DNA from: Parabacteroides hominis
GTDB taxonomy: Bacteria; Bacteroidota; Bacteroidia; Bacteroidales; Tannerellaceae
Reading direction: 5' to 3'
Assembly (NCBI RefSeq): GCF_014287585.1
Contig: NZ_JACOOJ010000003.1
Coordinates: 1-64,000, forward strand
DNA: 64,000 nt
Shown piece after piece: positions 17,850 to 27,094 of the stretch. The position numbers were made by a program, and so were the translations under genes. The notes below the pieces were generated by a model. The model ran no database searches, was not told the DNA's origin, and saw only the letters and a program-made list of their open reading frames with translations. Numbering within the stretch: the first letter of the stretch is position 1; each line of letters opens with the position of its first letter.

Positions 17850-20800
17850 ATGTATAGAAAACATGTAGGAAGGGCGTTAATCCTTGCCTTGATGCTTTCT
17901 GGAGCTACCTCCATGAATGCACAGCGGATCACCCGACAATTTAAAAATGTTCCTTTAAAAACAGTCTTGGCGGAAGTAGAGAAAGAACTACAGTATTCCA
18001 TCATTTACAAAAAGGATGAAGTAAATGAGAAGAAACAGATTACGCGGGATTTTAATGATGCATCCTTGGAAGAAGTGCTATCTGCCATATTGGATAACGG
18101 ATTGTCTTATTCCGTCCAGGGCAAGATGATCGTGATTTCCAAGAAAGAAGCCGCAGAACCATCTGTCACCCAACAAAAGCAAATCATAGTAAAAGGCATC
18201 GTAAAAGATGAAAATGGAGAACCGGTGGCTGGTGCGAATGTTGTCGAAAAAGGAACATCTAATGGCACGATTACGGATATGGATGGAAATTTCTCATTGT
18301 CAATATCCGAAGGCTCCCAGCTAAGCATAACGTATATCGGATATCTGAACAAAGATGTTGCGGTTAGCAAAGGCAAAACTACTCTGAACATCCAATTGAA
18401 AGAAGATACGCAAGCTTTGGATGAAGTGGTTGTGGTTGGTTATGGTTCTGTTAAAAAACGTGACCTGACAGGATCTGTTTCACAGATTTCATCTTCATCG
18501 ATTCAGAATCAGGCTGTGATGAAAGATCCTATGCAAGCATTGCAAGGTAAAATTGCAGGTGCGGATATTACGATGGGAAACTCTCCCGGAGCATCTTCTA
18601 CTATTGTGATCCGTGGATATAATTCGATCAATGCGGGCAATGATCCATTGATAGTAGTGGATGATGCTCCGTTCGGAGGAAAGATCGATGAGATCAATCC
18701 GGCAGAAATCGAATCGATTGATGTTTTGAAAGATGCTTCATCCACTGCTATTTATGGTTCTCGAGGAGCAAATGGTGTTGTTATCATTACGACAAAACGT
18801 GCCCGTAGGGAGGCTAAACTGTCTGTTAGTTACGACGGATATGTCGGCGTGTCCAAGTCATTCAAGAATTATGATATGATGAGTGGTGAAAAATATGCAG
18901 ACTGGAAAAGAATGGCTAATTACGGGAAGACAGATAAGGAAATATTTGATGATATTCAATTGAAAGCCTTGAACTCCGGACAATTTGTAGATTGGCAAGA
19001 TTTGATGTTTAGTGGTACGGGCTATAAAACGGATCATAATGTCAGTATCAACCAGTCGAATGGCCGTAACCGTAACATGTTAGTGTTAGGTTATAATAAA
19101 GACCAAAGTATTATTGATAATATGGGATATGAACGTTTCTCTGCCCGTATTAACGGGGATATGGAATTAGCAAAGAACTTGAAGGTCGGCTATTCTTCTC
19201 TTTTAGCATTGACAACTCGTAATAATGGTGATAATAGTGTTTGGAAATATGGTACTGTACTGGATCCTTTAACGGAGGTGTATGACGAAAATGGTGATTT
19301 GCGCTTCTACAATAGTGGTTGGTATCAGACAGTATTGCATTCTAACCCGTTGTTTGATGTTGATAAAAACAATGTAGACAATAAGGAGAAGAGAACTCGT
19401 ATTTTATTGAATTTGTTTGCTGATTGGGAAATTGTTACGGGGTTGAAATTCCGTACCAGTTTGACGTATGGCTTATCAGCAATCGAGAATGGAATTTACA
19501 GGAGTTCGACTTCACAAGCTCGCCAGTTGGCCGATCCGTCTGCTGAATACAAAAAAACGAATGAACAGCAGATTACATTCACAAATATGTTGAATTATAA
19601 AAAAACATGGAATGAGCATAGTTTGGACGCTTCGCTTGTGCATGATATGCAAACTGATAAATCGGAATTGGTTGGATTGACAGGTCAAGGCATGCCTTAC
19701 TTTGGTTCTTCGTTTAATGTAAATGAAGCGCCGGATGTCTTTACTCGTTTATCTTCTGTACGGAAATGGGCGTTGTTGTCATTCATGGGGAGAATCAATT
19801 ATTCGTTTAAGGACCGGTATTTATTGACGTTGACGGGACGTTACGATGGCTCTTCCCGTTTGGCTAAAGGTAATAAATGGGACTTCTTCCCCTCCGTGGC
19901 ATTAGCTTGGCGTATGAATGATGAGGCATTTTTGAGAGATGTTGATTGGCTTTCAAATTTGAAACTCCGTTTAAGTTGGGGTAATTCAGGCAATACAGCC
20001 ATATCGGAATATGCAACGCAAGGAGCTTTAGGCAAATATGTCTATTATTTTGGTACAACCGAACAATCGGCTATGGGATATCTTCCTACTGAATTGGCTA
20101 ATAACCAATTGGGATGGGAACGAACGGAAGAATACAACGTTGGTGTTGATTTCGGTTTCTTGAATAATCGTATCAACGGTTCTATTGATGGATATGTCCG
20201 TAATACGGATGATTTGTTGATGAAACGTAATTTACCGATTACTACCGGATATGAATTTACTTGGCAGAATGTAGGTAAAACTCGTAACTCAGGTGTGGAA
20301 ATCGCGTTGAATACAGTTCCTGTAGTAACGAAGGATTTCAGATGGACAGTAGATTTGACCTTTGGTTATAACAAGAATGAAATTGTCGAATTGTTTAACG
20401 GCAAAGAGGATAGTCCGGGTAATAAATGGTTCATTGGAGAACCATTGTATATTGAGCGCTTGTATAAATATATCGGCGTTTGGCAAAAAGGAGAAGAGGA
20501 AGAGGCCGCACGGTATGGACGTGAACCGGGAAATCCTAAAATAGAAGATGTTAACAATAATGGTGTGTATGATGAAGGCGATTTGCACACATTCAATAAA
20601 ATACCGAAGTGGACGGCAGGTTTATCTACCGGATTGTATTATAAAAACTTCGATCTGAATGTTTATTTCTATACACGTCAGAAATATGGTCAGGTATTGG
20701 CTGTCTTGACAGATGAAGTGGGTTCTACTCGTTATAATCATTTGAATGTGGATTTTTGGACGCCTGATAATCCGTCGAATGCTTGTCCTAAACCTGTCAT

Positions 20801-21071
20801 AACTAATCCACAGGAGTTGTTGAAATCGAGTGATTATGCCTATAGAGATCTCTCTTTCATTCGTTTGAAGAACATTAACTTGGGCTATACATTGCCGAAA
20901 GAAATCTCCAAGAAGTTCTATAGCGAAAAGTTCAGGATGTATTTTATGGTTGAAAATCCATATACTTGGACAAAAAGTGATTATGTAGGACTGGATCCGG
21001 AAAACTGTAATGCTTATACGGACCATCGCCCGTTGACATCATTCGTGTTTGGAGTAAATGCAACTTTCTAA
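17850..21071 (+). CDS. SusC-type TonB-dependent transporter with STN domain, PUL 1
   Basis: 1073 aa outer-membrane importer. In order: signal peptide (about 1-24), STN signalling domain (about 30-90), CarboxypepD_reg-like barrel extension (VKGIVKDENGEPVAGANVVEK, about 112-190), plug (from VVVVGYGSVKKRDLTGSV) and a 22-strand barrel ending FVFGVNATF. The STN domain marks it as a transducer for the FecR encoded upstream. It imports an oligosaccharide captured with the SusD encoded next. The barrel is visibly more AT-rich than the flanking core genes. Confidence 0.95.
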   Translation: MYRKHVGRALILALMLSGATSMNAQRITRQFKNVPLKTVLAEVEKELQYSIIYKKDEVNEKKQITRDFNDASLEEVLSAILDNGLSYSVQGKMIVISKKEAAEPSVTQQKQIIVKGIVKDENGEPVAGANVVEKGTSNGTITDMDGNFSLSISEGSQLSITYIGYLNKDVAVSKGKTTLNIQLKEDTQALDEVVVVGYGSVKKRDLTGSVSQISSSSIQNQAVMKDPMQALQGKIAGADITMGNSPGASSTIVIRGYNSINAGNDPLIVVDDAPFGGKIDEINPAEIESIDVLKDASSTAIYGSRGANGVVIITTKRARREAKLSVSYDGYVGVSKSFKNYDMMSGEKYADWKRMANYGKTDKEIFDDIQLKALNSGQFVDWQDLMFSGTGYKTDHNVSINQSNGRNRNMLVLGYNKDQSIIDNMGYERFSARINGDMELAKNLKVGYSSLLALTTRNNGDNSVWKYGTVLDPLTEVYDENGDLRFYNSGWYQTVLHSNPLFDVDKNNVDNKEKRTRILLNLFADWEIVTGLKFRTSLTYGLSAIENGIYRSSTSQARQLADPSAEYKKTNEQQITFTNMLNYKKTWNEHSLDASLVHDMQTDKSELVGLTGQGMPYFGSSFNVNEAPDVFTRLSSVRKWALLSFMGRINYSFKDRYLLTLTGRYDGSSRLAKGNKWDFFPSVALAWRMNDEAFLRDVDWLSNLKLRLSWGNSGNTAISEYATQGALGKYVYYFGTTEQSAMGYLPTELANNQLGWERTEEYNVGVDFGFLNNRINGSIDGYVRNTDDLLMKRNLPITTGYEFTWQNVGKTRNSGVEIALNTVPVVTKDFRWTVDLTFGYNKNEIVELFNGKEDSPGNKWFIGEPLYIERLYKYIGVWQKGEEEEAARYGREPGNPKIEDVNNNGVYDEGDLHTFNKIPKWTAGLSTGLYYKNFDLNVYFYTRQKYGQVLAVLTDEVGSTRYNHLNVDFWTPDNPSNACPKPVITNPQELLKSSDYAYRDLSFIRLKNINLGYTLPKEISKKFYSEKFRMYFMVENPYTWTKSDYVGLDPENCNAYTDHRPLTSFVFGVNATF

Positions 21072-21093
21072 ATAGTCTAATTGATAACGAGAT

Positions 21094-22824
21094 ATGAAAA
21101 TACTAAATAAAACATTAATAGGTTTGCTGTCTTTATTCTGCTTAGTGTCTTGCGACTTCTTGGAAGAAACAGCTTATAACAAAGTGACTGTCGGTAATTT
21201 CTATACCACTAAAGAGGGAATTACTAATGGTGTGAATGGATTGTATTCTACCTTAAGAAACATGTATATACAGGAATATCTGATTTATATGTGTGAGGGT
21301 CCGTCTGATTTATGGATCGCTTATAATGGTAGTGAACAATGGAGAAATTGGACAATAGATGCAACCAATAATGATGTAAGAAGTTTTTGGTATAATTCTT
21401 ATAAGTCAATAAATCAATGCAACACTGTTATTTATAGTCTGGAAAATGATGAAATTGAAGGATTAGACGAAAGTTTGCGTGTTCAATATTTGGCGGAGGC
21501 ATTATTTATCAGAGCTCATTATTTTTATCATTTGGTTCAGCAATTTGGAGATATTCCAATGTCTTTAAAACCTACGAATTCTGTCGAAACAGCTGTATAC
21601 AAAACAAAGGCTGATGAAGTGTGGACGCAAATTATTTCTGATTTGGAGTATGCAATGCAGAATTTGCCGGAATCTTATTCTGTTTCAGAATATGGTCGAG
21701 TAACAAAATATGCAGCGATGCATCACCTGTCAAGAGTTTTATTGACAGTGAAACGGGATAATCGTGATATTGAAAATGCGTTACAGTATGCAGAAACAGT
21801 GATTAATTCTGGGCAATATTCATTGGTTCAGTCGCATGCAGAACTTTGGGATATTAATAATAAACATAATTCAGAAGTTATTTTCCCGGTGTTGTATACA
21901 CAAAATGCAGAATTGAATGGAAATGGGAATACGGCTCATATGTTTTTTTGTTCTGCTTATTCAGAAGAACATCCGGCAGTATTGCGTGTGATAGAATATG
22001 GTCGTCCTTGGAGTAGAGAGCGTTCGACAGATTTCGCTATTAATTTGTTTGATGAAACGATAGATAAACGTTGGGATGATTGCTTTATTTCCAGATGGAA
22101 TGTGACGGAAGAGTCTGTGACTGAAAAAATATTCAGCCCTTATAGCAAGCAGATAGAAGAAAAAGTTTGGAAAAAAGGTGAATTAGCGATGATCGATCCG
22201 AGAGAACCTTGGACACCGGAGCAAATCAAGGAAGTTTGGCCGGTTCTTGTTTTCTTACCTGAATATATGCGTGAACAAATTGATCCGGCGACAGATGTCC
22301 AGTCTGAAACGAATCCCAATGCTAAGTGGCCTTCAAACACCCGTTTCACAAGTTATAAAATGTATGCTTATCTGGTAAAACACTTAGATCCGTTACGGCC
22401 GGAAGTCAATTGGACAGCAGGTTCACGAGATGTGTTTGTTTTCCGCTTGGCAGATACTTACTTGTTGGCTGCTGAGGCTGCATTTTTATTGAACAATACA
22501 CAGAAAGCTGTCGAGTATATTAATGTAGTTCGTCATAGAGCTGCTGTTCCCGGCCATGAAACAGATATGGAGATAAAATCGTCGGATGTTTCGATTGATT
22601 TTATTTTGGATGAGCGTGGACGTGAACTGATGGGAGAAATGCATCGTTGGTATGATTTGAAACGTACAGGCAAATTAATGGAACGTATGAATGATCCGAA
22701 TATGAGTTCTTCAACTACTGGAAAATTTGAGGAGTTCCACGTCCTACGCCCAATTCCTCGTGATCAACTTACTAATGTTTCAAATCCGGAAGAGTTTACA
22801 CAGAATCCGGGTTATGGTAACTAA
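21094..22824 (+). CDS. SusD-like surface lipoprotein, PUL 1
   Basis: 576 aa. The lipobox LVSC gives lipidation at C20, followed by DFLEE, an acidic start seen on surface-exported lipoproteins. TPR-like helices run through the N-terminal half (YLAEALFIRAHYFYHLVQQFGDIP) and the conserved C-terminal segment IDFILDERGRELMGEMHRWYDLKR is intact. It forms the lid of the SusC channel and binds glycan. The gap to susC is 22 bp. A hairpin follows the stop. Confidence 0.95.
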   Translation: MKILNKTLIGLLSLFCLVSCDFLEETAYNKVTVGNFYTTKEGITNGVNGLYSTLRNMYIQEYLIYMCEGPSDLWIAYNGSEQWRNWTIDATNNDVRSFWYNSYKSINQCNTVIYSLENDEIEGLDESLRVQYLAEALFIRAHYFYHLVQQFGDIPMSLKPTNSVETAVYKTKADEVWTQIISDLEYAMQNLPESYSVSEYGRVTKYAAMHHLSRVLLTVKRDNRDIENALQYAETVINSGQYSLVQSHAELWDINNKHNSEVIFPVLYTQNAELNGNGNTAHMFFCSAYSEEHPAVLRVIEYGRPWSRERSTDFAINLFDETIDKRWDDCFISRWNVTEESVTEKIFSPYSKQIEEKVWKKGELAMIDPREPWTPEQIKEVWPVLVFLPEYMREQIDPATDVQSETNPNAKWPSNTRFTSYKMYAYLVKHLDPLRPEVNWTAGSRDVFVFRLADTYLLAAEAAFLLNNTQKAVEYINVVRHRAAVPGHETDMEIKSSDVSIDFILDERGRELMGEMHRWYDLKRTGKLMERMNDPNMSSSTTGKFEEFHVLRPIPRDQLTNVSNPEEFTQNPGYGN

Positions 22825-22857
22825 TAGTTGAGACTTTTGATTCTATATATGGTTTAG

Positions 22858-22881
22858 GGAGAGATGAGTTTTTGTCTCTCC
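22858..22881 (+). terminator. Hairpin after susD, PUL 1
   Basis: GGAGAGA (22858-22864) and TCTCTCC (22875-22881) with a 10-nt loop containing a T-run. It lies 34 bp after the susD stop and before the glycosidase gene, so it may act as a partial terminator or 3' end protector that lets susCD outrun the downstream gene. Confidence 0.55.
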
Positions 22882-22932
22882 TTGAATTTGTTTTTATCTT
22901 TGTATATTGGATTAATGAATAATAAAGTAATA

Positions 22933-23940
22933 ATGAAAACACTTCTGCTAACAATTCTCAGCCTGCTCCTCTCTTTGTGTGCAAGCGCTCAACAACGTCC
23001 CCCCATGCTATACGGCGATACCTCCCGTGTCGGGGTTCCTTATTCGAAAGATCCGCATGTGGTTAATTTTAAGGGGCGCTATTTGATGTATCATTCTATT
23101 CCGCCGATGAAGGGGGATCCTGATTCCGGGTGGAATATTGGGATTGCGGAGAGTAAGGATTTGGTGAACTGGACGAAGGTGGGGGAGATCACGCCTGCTT
23201 CCGGGGCTGATTATGAGAAGAAAGGGCTTTGTGCGCCCGGTGCGTTGGTGAAGGATGGAAAGGTGCATTTGTTTTATCAGACATATGGGAATGGGAAGAA
23301 AGATGCCATCTGCCATGCCGTATCGGACGACGGCATTCATTTCAGAAGGAATCCTACGAATCCGATTTTCCACCCGGCGGGGGATTGGACTTGCGGGCGT
23401 GCCATAGATGCGGAAGTGTGCGAGTTCAAAGGACGCTATTTCCTCTATTTTGCAACCCGCGATAAAAACTACGACATCCAGATGCAGGGAGTAGCCGTTG
23501 CTCCGGGCAACACCAGTTTCAACCGGGAAGACTGGGTACAGGCAACGGATTTTTCTATCCTGTATCCCGTATATCCGTGGGAAGGGAAATGTATCGAAGG
23601 GGCTTCGATCGCAAAGAAAGGTGACAAACTCTATATGTTTTATGCCGGAGCCTACAACAATGCCCCCCAACAGATCGGAGTGGCGGAAAGCGAAGACGGC
23701 ATTGTCTGGAAACGCCTTTCGGAAGAACCTTTCCTCAGGAACGGCAAACCCGGCGAATGGAATTCCAGCGAATCCGGCCATCCGCATATCTTTACCGATT
23801 CGGACGGACGAACCTACCTGTTCTACCAGGGAAACAACGATAACGGAAAAACTTGGTATATCACACAGGAAGAGGTGGTCTGGGAAAATGGAAAACCTTT
23901 TCTGAAAGGAAAGAAAACCTCTCTATTGCCAGGGGATTAA
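22933..23940 (+). CDS. Secreted five-bladed beta-propeller glycoside hydrolase (GH43/GH117/GH130-like)
   Basis: 335 aa from the ATG at 22933, which gives a clean signal peptide (MKTLLLTILSLLLSLCASAQ); an upstream in-frame ATG at 22864 would add 23 unlikely residues and overlap the hairpin. Repeating blade motifs (SKDPHVVNFKGRYLMYHS, GIAESKDLVNWTKVGE, CEFKGRYFLYFATRD, GVAESEDGIVWKRL, GRTYLFYQGN) fit a five-bladed propeller of the GH43/62/117/130 type. D in KDPH and E in DAEVCEF are candidate catalytic acids. The exact family and linkage cannot be called. Base use shifts near 23300, the second half being richer in GC. Confidence 0.75.
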   Translation: MKTLLLTILSLLLSLCASAQQRPPMLYGDTSRVGVPYSKDPHVVNFKGRYLMYHSIPPMKGDPDSGWNIGIAESKDLVNWTKVGEITPASGADYEKKGLCAPGALVKDGKVHLFYQTYGNGKKDAICHAVSDDGIHFRRNPTNPIFHPAGDWTCGRAIDAEVCEFKGRYFLYFATRDKNYDIQMQGVAVAPGNTSFNREDWVQATDFSILYPVYPWEGKCIEGASIAKKGDKLYMFYAGAYNNAPQQIGVAESEDGIVWKRLSEEPFLRNGKPGEWNSSESGHPHIFTDSDGRTYLFYQGNNDNGKTWYITQEEVVWENGKPFLKGKKTSLLPGD

Positions 23941-23951
23941 TCCCCCGGCAA
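23926..23951. terminator. Bidirectional terminator between glycosidase and ATPase genes
   Basis: TTGCC-A-GGGGATTAATCCCC-C-GGCAA is a nearly perfect palindrome containing the stop codon of the glycosidase and ending 3 bp before the convergent ATPase stop. Confidence 0.65.
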
Positions 23952-23953
23952 TT

Positions 23954-25891
23954 TCAAGTCTTCCTGTTCAATATGCGGACCGAGTTGAAGACCGCCAGCA
24001 GAGCGACACCGACATCTGCGAAGACCGCACCCCACAGCGTGACATATCCCAATGCGCCCGCCAACAGCACAATCCCCTTTACGCCAAGTGCCCCTATGAT
24101 ATTCTGACGGACAATCGTACGTGTCTTGCGACCGATGGCGATAGCGGTCGCCACTTTGGACGGCTGGTCGTTCTGGATAACGACGTCGGCACTCTCGATC
24201 GCCGCGTCCGAACCGAGTCCGCCCATCGCAATCCCTACATGGCTCAGGGCCAATACCGGAGCATCATTCATTCCGTCTCCGACAAAAGCCACGGATTTGC
24301 CCGGCTCTTCAACCATTTCCCGGATATGCGCCGCCTTATCCTCCGGCAACAGGTTCCCGTATGCCCGGTCGATTCCTAAACGTTTGGCAAAAGACTCGAC
24401 AATCTCTTTTTTGTCACCCGACAATAAACGGATATCCGTCACCCCTAACTTCCTCAGTTTGGCAATTGCCTCCACGGCATCGTCTTTCAACGTATCGGAC
24501 AATAGCAGATGGCCGGCATATTTTTTGCCGATGGCGCAGATAACTACGGTCGCCACCTTGTCGGACAACTCTTCAGGAATGGAAATCCCGCGCTCTTTCA
24601 TCAACCGGATATTCCCGACAAGCACTTCCTGTCCACCGATGACAGCCTCCACTCCGTGTCCGGCCAGTTCATGCATCTCCGAGATATTAGCCGCAGAGAT
24701 ATTCTGTTTCTTGGCGTAGCGGACGATCGCCTGCGCAATCGGGTGGGTGCTTTTCTGTTCGACGGATAAAAGCAAGGCCAATAGTTCCGGTCCGGGAATC
24801 CCGTGCGCCTGCAGATCCGTCACATCAAAACGTCCGGTGGTCAATGTACCTGTTTTGTCGAATGCAACGGTATTTATCCGGGTGATGGCATCCAGATAAT
24901 TGCCACCCTTGAACAAGATGCCGGCGCGTGAGGCCGCCCCGATACCTCCGAAATAGCCCAACGGCACGCTGATCACCAAAGCGCACGGGCAGGAGATAAC
25001 TAAAAAGACCAATCCCCGGTACAACCAGTCATGAAAGACGTATTGGAAAGACGGCATCATCAGTCCGGCAAGCGCCGGAACCGTTACGATCAGCAGAGCC
25101 AACACGATCACGGCAGGCGTGTAGAACCGTGCGAACCGGCGGATGAACAGCTCGGCGGGTGCTTTACGCTCGGCCGCATCTTTCACCAACGCTAAAATGC
25201 GGGCTAATGCGCTTTGCTCATACGGGCGGTTCACCTCTATGCAGACGGCTTGTCCCAGTACGATCATTCCCGCCAGGACTTCATCCCCTTTCCGGAGCGT
25301 GCGGGGCATGCTTTCGCCTGTCAGGGCGGATGTGTCGAACGACGCTTCGGATTCCTGCAAAATCCCGTCGAGCGGTATGCGTCCGCCCGGCTTTACCTCG
25401 ATCCCTTCGCCTGCCTGCACCTCTTTGGGAGAGACATTGATGTATTTCCCTTCACGGAATACATCTGTGCGTTCGGGACGGACATCGAGCAGGCGGCTGA
25501 TATTTTGTGAAGCACGTTCGACAGCCCTGTTTTGCAGCATTTCCCCAACCGTATAGAAAAGCATGACGGCCACGGCTTCCGGATATTCGCCGATGCTGAA
25601 AGCTCCGATCGAAGCGACCGACATCAATGTAAACTCGGTGAAAAAATCTTTTTGACGGGCTTCGCAATAAGCCTCCCGCATGACAGGTAGCCCTACAGGG
25701 AGGAAAGCCGCCAGATACCAGACGAGCTTTACCGCCGGCGAGAACCAGCCTTGTCCGGTATGGTCTAAGATAAGTCCCGCAACGAGCAGGATGAAAGACA
25801 AGACCGGCAATGCCACATTCGGACGTTCTTCTTCCTTATTGTGCCCGCAGCTGCATCCGCATCCTGAGTGGCAAGTTGTTTTTGCTTCCAT
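23954..25891 (-). CDS. Heavy-metal P1B-type ATPase (Zn/Cd/Co exporter-like)
   Basis: 645 aa inner-membrane pump. The start is Cys-rich (TTCHSGCGCSCGH), not a full HMA domain. Motifs are TGES (191-194), the membrane CPC (301-303) in ISCPCALVIS, the phosphorylated D345 in DKTGTLTTG, the HP of STHPIAQ, and GDGMNDAPVLA. CPC without a copper-type N-terminal HMA favours ZntA/CadA-like divalent export. A Fur-type operator palindrome lies 50 bp upstream and the Fur-family gene precedes it, so it is probably metal-regulated. Confidence 0.92.
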   Translation of the reverse strand: MEAKTTCHSGCGCSCGHNKEEERPNVALPVLSFILLVAGLILDHTGQGWFSPAVKLVWYLAAFLPVGLPVMREAYCEARQKDFFTEFTLMSVASIGAFSIGEYPEAVAVMLFYTVGEMLQNRAVERASQNISRLLDVRPERTDVFREGKYINVSPKEVQAGEGIEVKPGGRIPLDGILQESEASFDTSALTGESMPRTLRKGDEVLAGMIVLGQAVCIEVNRPYEQSALARILALVKDAAERKAPAELFIRRFARFYTPAVIVLALLIVTVPALAGLMMPSFQYVFHDWLYRGLVFLVISCPCALVISVPLGYFGGIGAASRAGILFKGGNYLDAITRINTVAFDKTGTLTTGRFDVTDLQAHGIPGPELLALLLSVEQKSTHPIAQAIVRYAKKQNISAANISEMHELAGHGVEAVIGGQEVLVGNIRLMKERGISIPEELSDKVATVVICAIGKKYAGHLLLSDTLKDDAVEAIAKLRKLGVTDIRLLSGDKKEIVESFAKRLGIDRAYGNLLPEDKAAHIREMVEEPGKSVAFVGDGMNDAPVLALSHVGIAMGGLGSDAAIESADVVIQNDQPSKVATAIAIGRKTRTIVRQNIIGALGVKGIVLLAGALGYVTLWGAVFADVGVALLAVFNSVRILNRKT

Positions 25892-25940
25892 GATTCAATC
25901 TGTTTTTATTATTCCGATGCAAAGATCCGAAGATACTTTT

Positions 25941-25953
25941 GCAACCCGGTTGC
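25941..25953. promoter_or_regulatory. Fur-family operator upstream of the metal ATPase
   Basis: GCAAC-CCG-GTTGC, a palindrome lying between the ATPase ATG (25891) and the end of the regulator gene (25957). It shares its half-sites with the palindrome at 26432. Confidence 0.6.
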
Positions 25954-25956
25954 GTT

Positions 25957-26409
25957 TTACAGATCAGGGGACTTGCATGCCGGGCAAATCCCTTTGACCG
26001 TATAGTTGATCGTATCCATGATAAAGCCTTCGGGCAATTGTACGACCGGGATTTTTATATGATCCATACAATAGGTCTTGTGGCAAACTTCACAATAAAA
26101 ATGGATATGCCTGTTTTCGACAAAGCAGGTCTCCGTGTCGCTCCGGCAGATTTCGTATTTCATCGACCCGCTTCCATCCTCGAAAGCGTGGACGGCGTGA
26201 TGCTCCAACAGGATCGCCAGGGAGCGTGAAATGGTCGACTTGTCCAATGTCTCCAGTTGCGCCTCCAATTCGAGCAAGGAAATGGGATATGTTTGCTCCG
26301 ACAATTTCTGCAATATAAGAATCCGGGCGGCTGTCGGGCGTACGCCTTTATCTTTGAGTTTCTCTTCGCATTGTTTTGTTGACATGACTTTACTCTTTTT
26401 TCTCGACAC
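25957..26409 (-). CDS. Fur-family metalloregulator
   Basis: 150 aa (142 if the second Met, at 26385, is used; MSTKQCEEKLKDKGVRPTAARILIL is the typical family start). A winged HTH is followed by a dimerisation domain with metal-binding HIHFYCEVCHKTYCMDH and a C-terminal CPAC, which together give the CxxC...CxxC structural zinc site. It could be Zur- or Fur-like, and the neighbouring Zn/Cd pump favours zinc or a related metal. It lies 65 bp upstream of the ATPase and probably controls both. Confidence 0.88.
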   Translation of the reverse strand: MSRKKSKVMSTKQCEEKLKDKGVRPTAARILILQKLSEQTYPISLLELEAQLETLDKSTISRSLAILLEHHAVHAFEDGSGSMKYEICRSDTETCFVENRHIHFYCEVCHKTYCMDHIKIPVVQLPEGFIMDTINYTVKGICPACKSPDL

Positions 26410-26431
26410 GGTAAAAGTACAACAAAATTAA

Positions 26432-26446
26432 TGCAACTGAGTTGCA
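26432..26446. promoter_or_regulatory. Fur-family operator upstream of the regulator gene
   Basis: TGCAACT-G-AGTTGCA, a perfect 7-bp inverted repeat around one base, 23 bp before the upstream ATG of the Fur-family gene. A TACTTTTA (minus strand 26420-26413) is a plausible -7 box, so the palindrome covers the upstream promoter region. It could also affect the divergent sigma gene at 26495. Confidence 0.68.
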
Positions 26447-26494
26447 AACTTTTATTTTGATTATTCTGATATTTTTCGCTACTTCGCATTTATT

Positions 26495-27049
26495 ATGGAA
26501 TTACCAGAGGAGCAAAATAAGTTAAAGGAGATCGCCGCTGGAAACATAGACGCTTTCGAGTGCCTGTTTTTCTATTACCAGCCCCGGTTGGTAAATTTCC
26601 TTATCGGGCTGACGCACGATAAGGAAGTCAGCCGTGATATGGCCCAGGATTTGTTTCTCTCGTTGTGGAAAGACCGCGAAAAACTGAAGAATGTCCGTTC
26701 TTTTTCCTCCTACCTTTTCCAGATGGCGCGTTTTACCGTGTACGACTACTTCGACCGTCTCATCGTATCGGAAAAATATACGAGCGAATACCTGCAGGAA
26801 GCCTCCCCTGCCGAATCAGAAGAAGAAGCCTTGTTTGTCCGCGAATTGCAATCGATCATCAACCGTACGGTCGATCGAATGTCTCCCCAGCGAAGCAAAA
26901 TTTACCGGATGAGCCGCGAGGAAGGTTTGTCTAATGACGAAATCGCCATGCGCCTCGATATCAGTAAGCGGACGGTGGAAAACCACCTGACCGCCGCCCT
27001 TGCCATTCTTCGCAAAGTCCTTTATCTTTTCTTTGTTATGAATTTGTAG
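26495..27049 (+). CDS. ECF sigma factor, probably for PUL 2
   Basis: 184 aa. Region 2 is AFECLFFYYQPRLVNFLIGLTHDKEVSRDMAQDLFLSLWKDR (in parts), and region 4 is RMSREEGLSNDEIAMRLDISKRTVENHLTAALAILRK (in parts). The C-terminus is hydrophobic (VLYLFFVMNL). It belongs to the Bacteroidetes FecI-like group. No anti-sigma gene is adjacent; the next FecR gene starts 1.9 kb downstream after a repeat-filled stretch and has no other sigma gene before it, so the two are probably partners. Confidence 0.88.
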   Translation: MELPEEQNKLKEIAAGNIDAFECLFFYYQPRLVNFLIGLTHDKEVSRDMAQDLFLSLWKDREKLKNVRSFSSYLFQMARFTVYDYFDRLIVSEKYTSEYLQEASPAESEEEALFVRELQSIINRTVDRMSPQRSKIYRMSREEGLSNDEIAMRLDISKRTVENHLTAALAILRKVLYLFFVMNL

Positions 27050-27094
27050 TCGGAGTGGTTGTTTGAAGGTTGTCAACGGCTCTTTAAAGGATTG

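Noticed and set aside
22864..22932. Upstream start for the beta-propeller glycosidase
   Set aside because: It would put 23 residues before an ideal signal peptide and start inside the post-susD hairpin.
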